Shown here one piece after another: positions 56,600 through 64,000 of a stretch of DNA of 64,000 nucleotides. Numbering within the stretch: the first letter of the stretch is position 1; the number at the start of each line of letters is the position of its first letter. Below the pieces are notes generated by a model. It ran no database searches, was not told the DNA's origin, and saw only the letters and a list, made by a program, of their open reading frames with translations. The stretch comes from Chionis minor (lineage: Eukaryota > Chordata > Aves > Charadriiformes > Chionididae). The stretch lies in the NCBI GenBank assembly GCA_013398295.1, contig VZSF01001339.1:113323-177322 (forward strand), in the 5' to 3' direction. A program made the translations under genes and the position numbers.

Positions 56600-57926
56600 A
56601 AACGTTCTGAACAGCTGTGCAATGAACAAACAATACTCTGGAAGTTTCACAACCCCATAGCTTGAACTTCCTCGGGACAGCAACAGCCACTTCTGCTGCT
56701 CTCCACTAGGAGACCAAAGTAAAGACAAACAGATGGCAAAGGGGAGGGAACCCTTTAAAGTTTAGAGGTGGCATTTTGTGTTAACCTCCAAGGTTTCTCA
56801 CAAGCAAACCCCTGCCACAGGTGGGGCTCCCCGAGAGCCACGGCTGCATGCGCTCGTGTAGGCAGCGCGGAGCTCTGCAGAGCTGTGGCATGCAGGACTG
56901 ACCCACCACCACCCAGCCATCTTGACATCCTTCTGCCAGGGAAGATGGAGACCCCAGGTGCTCCTCTAGCCTCCTCCCTTCTCCAGTCAGTAGCACCAGC
57001 ACCTTCTGTCACCCCAGCCCAAAAACACTGTCACTGAAAATGGCTGAAGCGTTTACTGCTTCACGCAGTGCCTCCACCTCAGGATCCTCCCCCGCCCTAC
57101 CCACACACGGCCTTTTGGGCCAGCACAAGTTTTACAGGGTGAGCTTGACGGTGGCTTTCAAAACCCCACATCTCGCAGCATATTGGCTCTTTATCCCAAC
57201 AGTCGATACCTTGGCAAACCCTGGGAATCTAGGAGGAGGGGAATCGACAGTCTCCACTACCTGTGAGGCTTTATAAAAGCAGCAGCAAAACTGAGGCTTT
57301 CAGGCTATGATCTCGGAGCGTAAGTAGTTCAGAAAGCACTTCGGCAGTGCACACATCTCTTTGGCAGGCTGAGCAGGAGGAGATGACTCAACTGCCTCTG
57401 GCTCCAGCAGCTTTTGGCCAAGTGCATCTGTGAGCTGTAGAGCTTGCCCTTGATCAGCGAGGCGGGAAGGCTGGCTCCCCACAAAGATAAAGATGGAGAG
57501 ACTGCTGGAGCCACTCGAGCAGGATCAGTGGGCCGGGAGCCCTGAGTTAGACCACCTAACGCAGACAAGTCGGTGACACACAACTCCACCACCGTGCAAC
57601 AGCTGGGCAGAGGCCAGCTGCTCGGTCCTCCACCGGCTCTCAGTTTGGAGGGCTGGTGTCCGCTCCCGGTGATACGGGAAGGAAAAAAAAACAAAACAGA
57701 TTTCTGCTTCTAAAAAAGCACGTGGCGTTGCCAGAGTTCACACAGTAAACAAGTGGAATTTCACAGGCAGAGTGGGAGGAACTTGCCACTCTAGTTCACA
57801 CACAGTTACAGGAAACAGGCTGTTTTTACTCCAGTCACATGCCTAACACCCCCTCCCTCCTCCCTAGCCCACCCCCTTTTTAAAAGCAAAACGAGAGCCC
57901 TCAGCAGACCGGAAGATTGTTGTCTT

Positions 57927-58190
57927 CTAGGTGCCCACTATGCTGGGATCGTGAGCTGATTCCGGCAACTGGGATCCTGTGCAGTGATACAAGAAGCAGT
58001 TCCCCCAGCAGCTGTAGCAGATGAGGAATAGAGCTGCCAGGAAGACCAAGGCACAAATCGTGCAAGGTTTCCGTTCCAGGAGGAAACTGAGCAGGTAGAA
58101 GCCCATGAACATTGAGTGACTGAACCACAACGCTGGGTTGAGGGGCTTGGGTATGAGCAGGACGGGTAGCAACCACTGAAGGCAGTACAT
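57927..58190 (-). CDS. BLCAP: BLCAP, bladder cancer-associated protein (apoptosis inducing factor family)
   Basis: A single uninterrupted 87-codon frame starts [16 protein letters not shown] and ends [12 protein letters not shown], the length and sequence expected of this very conserved vertebrate protein. Two hydrophobic segments, at about residues 19-37 and 43-63, bracket ERKPCT; the second ([20 protein letters not shown]) is cysteine-rich. It is a small membrane protein reported to slow growth and favour apoptosis; the molecular action is unclear. In mammals the transcript is A-to-I edited at Tyr2, Gln5 and Lys15. The codons here are TAC, CAG and AAG, so all three edits could recode. Only the last few residues differ visibly from the mammalian sequence. 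It converges with SRC, as in mammals. Confidence 0.97.
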   Translation of the reverse strand: MYCLQWLLPVLLIPKPLNPALWFSHSMFMGFYLLSFLLERKPCTICALVFLAALFLICYSCWGNCFLYHCTGSQLPESAHDPSIVGT

Positions 58191-58278
58191 TGTGGCTGGC
58201 TGGCTGGGGCCCTGTGGCAGCAGCAGTCAGACGTGCTCCAGAACTGTCCTCAGCAACTCCTCCGGCAGGCGGGCTGTT

Positions 58279-61200
58279 CTGTAGGGAGAGGTAAAATGTC
58301 AGACTGTCAGAGAAACACAGCAAAAAAACAAAAAAAAAACCCCAAAAAACAAACAAAACAAAAAAACACCAACAGGTGTTTTTCTCGAACTAAATTCTGG
58401 TGGGTCTCAGAGCTGGTGGGAAGTTCTGAACCACTCAGCTGGGGACGTGATTATCTATTGCTGGTTTAGAAGCGTATCGCTTGTGTGCTCAATTTCTCGG
58501 GCTTCTACCCAGGCTAAGAGTTGTGAGACCCTTTTCTTTAGCACAGTGCAGGAACTGAAAGGGAGAGGGGAAAATAGAAAAGAAAACCAGCTGCCACAGC
58601 CCTTCCTACACATGTATTCATGCAAGACTGTCCAAAGACTTGAGTGATCATATCAAGAAATGCCAACTGAGAGGTGAACTCTTAGGTGCTACAAAGAAAT
58701 ATTAAGGAAGCATAAGTGCAAGAAGTGCCTAGGAAGTGTTAAGCGCACAAACCCATTATAAAGTCTTCCAGCAGGACAGCAAAAAATTCAAGCTATACAT
58801 GTAGCTACCCAGGAAAGCCCTGACAGCATCCACGCTGCACAACAAAGGGGAGGACAGTCCCTGCTTAAGGGATTTATAATCCTTGCCAATCAGCTAAAGT
58901 CAGATAAGACTAAGTATGTGAATAGATCAAAGAGGAGACAGTCTCAAAATGGCAATTTTTCTAAGTGCTGTAAACACAGGATTTCCTTGCTTGGATTACT
59001 ATAAAACCCTGTGGAAACAGCGAGTTTTAAGGGCTTCTCTAACCAGAGATGGCAGCACACTACAAGTCTGCAAAACATGCTTCTACCATTAGCGGCCACA
59101 TCAACTACACTAACTCCGTGGGGTTTTTTCTTTCTAAGCAGTTCAAACATTTTAATCCAAGAATTTCAAATGGCTTTAAAAATAATAAATGCCTTACAGG
59201 TGTTTTTACAGAGCCAGAACTGTTGAAAGGGGGCAGAAGAGTAGAGTTTAGCAGTCTGGGATAGCAACAGCAGGTCAGGTTAGGAGATACCAGGATTTTT
59301 GGGAGGGAATAATTGAGGTTTTCCTTCAGTTTGTGCAGGAGGGAAACCATGAGAAGAAGGTATTCCTAGCTTATTACCCCCAAAAGGCAAAATCAGGCAG
59401 GGGAATGCTAGAAAAGGGAAGAGCTTGTGAAGTGTTATTCTCCCCTGCAATGCTGTAGCACATCCTGAAGGTGTGCAGCAACGCTGAATGAAGCAGCTGC
59501 CAGGCAGGGCACAGACAGACAGCGGGGACGACAGCTCCAGCCTTGCAGAATGCCCAGCTAAGCAGACCCTGGTCAGAACAGCTTCTTGCAGCAATCCTTT
59601 TATCTGAAAATACTCAACTGAGTGGTGCTCTGTCAGAAGGATGAAGGGCTGAGCCGAGCCTGTGAGGATTACCACTGGGGGGTGGGAAGGTTAGTAGGAT
59701 GAAGGAGTGAGAAGGTAAACAAACAGCACATTCCACTGTCTCCTGTTGGCAGGAGAAGGGATTTCCTGGGGAAGGGAGGAAAAATGAGGGATCGCACAGA
59801 AAAGCCAAGAGAAAACCACACATGGTTCTCTTCCAAAAAACCACTGAGGTCAGACTCGTCTTACAGCTCTGTAAGCTTGTAGGTACCAACCGGCTCTGTT
59901 GTCAGAAGCAGGAAGCACGCTGCCATGCACTGTGTTCTTAGCAGCAGGATCTGTTTTCATGTAAGTGAGAGAACGCAGGCCAAAATCTCCACCAGGGCAA
60001 ACGGATTAAGAGTATTTGGGGAAAGTATGTTGCGCTGGCGCTCCTGCAAGAGAGTGTTCTCCAGCACAGACAGGGCAGCTGGGGTTCAATTAGTAAAACT
60101 AAGCTGCAGTTAGGAAGCCAAAGAATAAGGAAGAGGTTATTTTACATTGCTTAGTTTTGTCTCTCAGCTTTTATAAGGCCATGTATTGCTATTGAGCCTT
60201 TAGCCCTCAAACTTCACAATTGAATACAGTTTAAGAGTATAATTATAACTTGTGACATAGCTGCATTTAACTCCAGTCTGCTCTCCTCACCACAGCAAAG
60301 ACTTAAGCAATAATGCTCCGAACAGCGAGTTGATTGTAAGTGTGCAAGCATTACCTAAACACTTCTTACAAACATAGATCTCAGAACAAGATACCCATTT
60401 TGAAATATTGGCATTTCCTGAAAGAGCCAGTTGCTTGTAGTAACCAATGCAACCACTCTGCAGAATAAAGACTCGTTTAACAGCGGTTATTTTTACTATG
60501 AAGTTTCAATGTCAATGCCCTTCAATCTGCAGACCTCTTGAGCTTCTAATAAATGCAGACGTCTGAACAGTTATTTTTGTATCTGTAGTCAGTTTGCTTA
60601 TATATTCTTGTGCCCCTTTGCTATCCACCAGTTAAAGGCTGAAAACCCTTTGTCTGCTGCATCCCACAGCTGATAAGGCACCTACTACCAGAGATTTCTG
60701 CAGCTCTGTCTTCCTCAAGGGACTTTCCACTATTAAGATACACACTCCTCTTCCTAGGACTTTACTGGAGATTCCTGTATACAGCCGGCGATAAGGCTGA
60801 GTTCTCTTTCCATCAATCTTCTTTCTCCATCAATCAAAGAGAAACAGCATCTTCTACTATCAACTCTTTACTGAGCAGGGAACTATCACTCTCCTTGGTG
60901 TCCAGGATAGGCAGTCCCTTCTTGAAGACATAACAATGCTCAGTTTTGCCTACATTCCCAAGCAAGGTGAAACTTGCAAATGAAAAATTCCTACCTTGTT
61001 GTCTTTGTCCCCTCCTCATGATCCAAGCTAAAGATTATCATGTCCCACAGCAAATAAGAACCTGTTGCCCAACAGCACTTCTACCAGCTCCTTGTTTCAC
61101 AACCACATCCTGCTTTTCCTCAACCAGTTGCTCTTGTTCTTCCCTACTTGACTCGTCTCTTTCCTTAGCCAGCCTGGTGTCCTGCTATCCTCAAGACTGC

Positions 61201-63540
61201 TCTCAAGTTCCTGCTCAAGTCATCTGACTTGGCAGCCGCTCATGTTTACCAGATGGCTCCTTTTCATCACACCACCGCTGCCTCCTCTCACTCCTCTGCA
61301 GCTCTTAGAGCCACTTGAACTTAATTTGGGCCCCTCAGCAGGCGAGAGCAGGCCACGCTCCCGCGGCTCTCCCTGCAGTCAGCGTTCGGCAGCTCGCTCT
61401 GATCTCTATGTGCTGCTGTAGCCTCCTCCCTGTCAGTTCCTGCAGGCAGAGGAGCAGCGCTGGGGAGGTTCCCCGCATACCTCATTAGTAAGCAAACACC
61501 AATATTTTTCCACATGCTTATTAATCGGCTTCCATCGTGTTCACAGCCCCTCCTTCTGTCATCGTCCCTCCCAAGACCATTCAAAACCAGCAGGTCCTAC
61601 TGGCACATGTTTGTGGGGAGGATTTTCAAATTCCAGTGTGAGGGTAGTGGCACACCTTTCCCAGACAGAAACAAAACTCTAATTATGACAAGTGAAAAGC
61701 GAGTAGCACAGCACAAGCCTGTAGTGCTCTGCAATCAATCAGTGATGTTTTAGAATAAATCCATCTGAGGAGCTAGCAAGCTGTTCCTTGATATTCTACG
61801 AGCTAATTCAGCAATTAAGACACCGAGAGGTGTTCCTACACCATAGGTTTTATACTCCAGTATGCCAACACCAAGTTGGTACCTTTCTCAAGAATGTCTT
61901 AATTCCTTAATGGTCTATTTACCCTGACAGGGGAGAATAATCAGCCGGCTTTCACTAAGCGCTTAAATGGTAAGCTTGTTCAGACCTTACTAAGGCAGCT
62001 ATTAAGCCAGTACTGTCCACAAGGAACTTCCCCAGCAGATACTACAGAAACAGCCACCCAGGCTGGCAGCCAAAAGGTCTGCAATAAAAGACTGACTACC
62101 CTTTTTATCGGGGGTGGTGGTGCTGATCTCTCCCCCTCCCAGAAGCCAAAGTTTCTGCTAAAAAGTGACATGGTCTGAAAAGTGACATGGTCTACATAAA
62201 AATCTCTCAAGATACATAGTGCACATAAACTTAAGAGTAAGCCTCGGGGACTTGCACTAAGTTTCTTGCCCATAAGGCTCACCTGTAGTACAGTTTGCTT
62301 AAAATTGTTTAAATCAAAAGCCCTGTAACTTGAACTGATCTGTGTGATCCGTGCTTCACGCTGCCAGCAAGTGTTCAAAACCAGCTCTCAAAAACCATAT
62401 AGCACCCAAAACAGCTGCTAATAAACAGACAATATCCAAAGCATTGGGGGCTTGGGAAAAGGTGAAAGACCTTTTAAGTGATGAGTTTGAGGAGTTCAGC
62501 TAAGAAAGGCAATAGCAGACCAGCTTTCTAGATGCCAACCCCCTCCTTAAAACCCCAAAGAACCATAACTGTTCAAACTTTAAGACCTAATTGCAGTACC
62601 AGGGATTTAACTTCTTCAGGGGTTTTTTTTTGGCCTTGCTGCTATTTTTTCAAAGCTTTATCTGCCAGAATGAGTCAGCCGGAAAAAGTGAGCCTTCAAT
62701 TTTTGGCAAAGGCCTTACCCCAGTCTCTGATAAGTTCATGCCTTGAGCACTCGATGTAGACTCAGTAGTGGTGCAATATAATTGCAAAGAGCAGCAAATC
62801 CTTGACTAACCAAGCCTCACGGTTATGAAGTGTTCTGATTTCTCAAGCTAGAGACAACCAAAGCAAATCACATCAAGAAGAGCGCAGGCTCTCTGTTGAG
62901 CCACTCTTTTCACCACTTCCATAGCTGCTCTCCCAGCTTTGTTACTGACTGGGGGGCTGATTATCCTCTATCCAGAGGCAGTGCAGTGCCCGCTCCATTT
63001 GTACTGCAGTGTGCTTGCAGCACCAGGGTGAACAAACCTCCACCTGTGAGCGGGAAGGCAGCAGTATGACCTGTGTTTCTCTGCACAGTAAATCACAGGA
63101 GCAGAACCCTAAGTCTCATGGGAAGAGATGTCAGCATCGACAGTTGTCATCTGAAGTATCGCTACTTTCATTTGTACTAATTTATTAATTCTCAGCGGCC
63201 CTCATTCCCACTCCCTGCCTTTGTCTAACTGCCAAAGACCATGAATTCCAGGCCCATTGCAAGTTCCCTGAAAAATATAATTATTTTTAGTTTTAATTTA
63301 GATCATTTCTCTACCTTTTCTGCCTTTGACAGGCTTCAAAAGTCTGAATACGGCCTGATAAAGGCCAGTTTTTTGCGCCTCAGCGAATAATAGAGAGGAA
63401 AAATGCAGTATTGGCAAGGGGTTCTGGGGCGTGATGACATGTAGGCTGGGAAGGCAAAGGTTACTCTGCTATGACAGTATTGGCAAGATCATTTATAACG
63501 TTTCAGCGGAGGGGTAATGAAGTACAGGAGAGTTCAGGGT
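58279..63540 (-). other. BLCAP: BLCAP upstream intron, no other gene seen
   Basis: In eutherian mammals the imprinted gene NNAT lies within BLCAP; no similar reading frame is seen here. AT-moderate sequence with short frames only. A 17-bp tandem pair is present at 62161-62193. An A-rich tract (58320-58368) lies just upstream of the BLCAP acceptor. Confidence 0.55.
62161..62193. repeat. 17-bp tandem pair
   Basis: AAAAGTGACATGGTCT at 62161-62176 recurs at 62178-62193. Confidence 0.9.
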
Positions 63541-63549
63541 GGTGCGGAC

Positions 63550-64000
63550 TGTATTTAAGGGCTTCATTTTTCCGCCTTCTCTTGCACTAGTGAGTTCGGG
63601 ACGTAATGAGACACGTTCGTACCACAGAGCGGCTTGCAGGCTCGCTTGGCAGCTGAAGGGGGTGGCGGGGGGGAGGATGGCTGGCCGGGCAGAGCAGGGC
63701 TGCGGGGTGCCGCGTTCTCCGCCGGACAAGGGGGTGCCGGGGGAGCTGCCGTGCTCTGGGGAGAAGCAGGCCTGGGTTTGCTCTTGGGAGGCGCCAGAGG
63801 CAGCTGTAAGGTGTGCCTGGCAGAACACAGGTACGGGGGGGGAAAGGAGTCCTGGGAAGGGGGGAAGCACCCAGGGTGGCGTTTCCCCGTGAGGCTGGCA
63901 CTAACCGAAGCGTGCGGGCGGTGGGCTGAACCCGGATCCGTTGTGACCCCCGGGGACACCCCCCCCCAGCCCCGGGCTCCTCCTCCGCTCCCCCAAACCT
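63550..64000 (-). promoter_or_regulatory. BLCAP: GC-rich region, candidate BLCAP promoter
   Basis: GC content and CpG count rise abruptly at about 63570 and continue to the window edge, with a G-rich block (63657-63681) able to form a quadruplex. Its place 5.3 kb upstream of the BLCAP coding exon fits the separate noncoding first exon known in mammals. No start site or donor can be fixed. Confidence 0.4.

Larger units (their letters stand above)
56575..58278 (-). other. BLCAP: BLCAP last exon (5' UTR end, CDS and 3' UTR)
   Basis: On the minus strand the exon starts after the acceptor ACCTCTCCCTACAG (exon base 58278), has 88 bases of 5' UTR, the whole coding region, and a 3' UTR of about 1.35 kb to a poly(A) site near 56575. 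A T-rich stretch (plus-strand A-rich 58320-58368) lies a little upstream of the acceptor. Confidence 0.8.

Noticed and set aside
62985..63035. Intron words (GTACTGCAGTG) resembling the BLCAP start region, as a possible editing partner
   Set aside because: The match is too short and interrupted to support a stable duplex without a folding calculation.
58279..63540. Search for NNAT inside the BLCAP intron
   Set aside because: No reading frame resembling the small NNAT proteolipid; NNAT is known from eutherian mammals.

Overview
This is a vertebrate nuclear window, almost certainly from a bird. It holds three recognisable protein genes in the conserved order MANBAL (+), SRC (+), BLCAP (-), the same order as human chromosome 20q11. 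SRC carries avian-type residues: RLTNVCPT in SH2, GEMGKYL in the kinase N-lobe/hinge side, and WRKDPEE near the C-terminus. Its N-terminal unique region differs from the chicken protein at several positions, so the source is probably a bird other than Gallus. A degenerate CR1/L3-type LINE fragment and a MIR-like SINE fossil fit an amniote genome with few repeats. Nothing bacterial, viral or CRISPR-like is present; most long open frames are chance frames in GC-rich DNA.

Layout. 1-252: open frame cut by the window edge, unidentified. About 2420-3080: CpG island, the probable MANBAL promoter. 6466-9316: MANBAL, an 85-residue protein in two coding exons. About 9317-11700: MANBAL 3' UTR and flank. 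11700-19400: no gene recognised. 19480-20330: very GC-rich CpG island interrupted by a 205-base assembly gap and a degenerate minisatellite, the best candidate for the distal SRC promoter. 20330-37716: SRC 5' region with candidate noncoding exons (best: 33804-33856), a second CpG-rich first-exon candidate ending at 35909, a myogenic-looking PBX-MEIS/E-box/MEF2 cluster at 32287-32335, and a TATA box at 37024. 37717-48208: the SRC coding exons, all with consensus splice sites and phases, including the 18-nt neural N1 microexon. 48209 to about 51405: SRC 3' UTR. 51420-56570: gap between the convergent SRC and BLCAP 3' ends. 56575-58278: the coding exon of BLCAP on the minus strand. 58279-64000: BLCAP upstream intron and a GC-rich candidate BLCAP promoter at the right edge.

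The most important caution concerns the assembly. SRC coding exon 2 runs into a 381-N gap (37900-38280). The block after the gap (38281-39154) repeats 36774-37647, starts inside a CCTCT microsatellite, ends inside a TAA microsatellite, and is joined to the next contig by a single N (39155). It is best explained as a redundant contig placed in the wrong position. The last part of exon 2 and most of the following intron are therefore missing, and duplicated features there should not be counted twice.

Functionally the genes are unrelated neighbours. MANBAL is a small membrane protein. SRC is a myristoylated SH3-SH2-tyrosine kinase with its autoinhibitory C-terminal tyrosine intact. BLCAP is a small membrane protein whose mammalian transcript is A-to-I edited; the three recoded codons are preserved here. 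I saw no convincing new multi-gene system. The items most worth follow-up are the candidate muscle-type regulation and alternative 5' exons of SRC, the N1 microexon context, BLCAP editing, and the assembly error.
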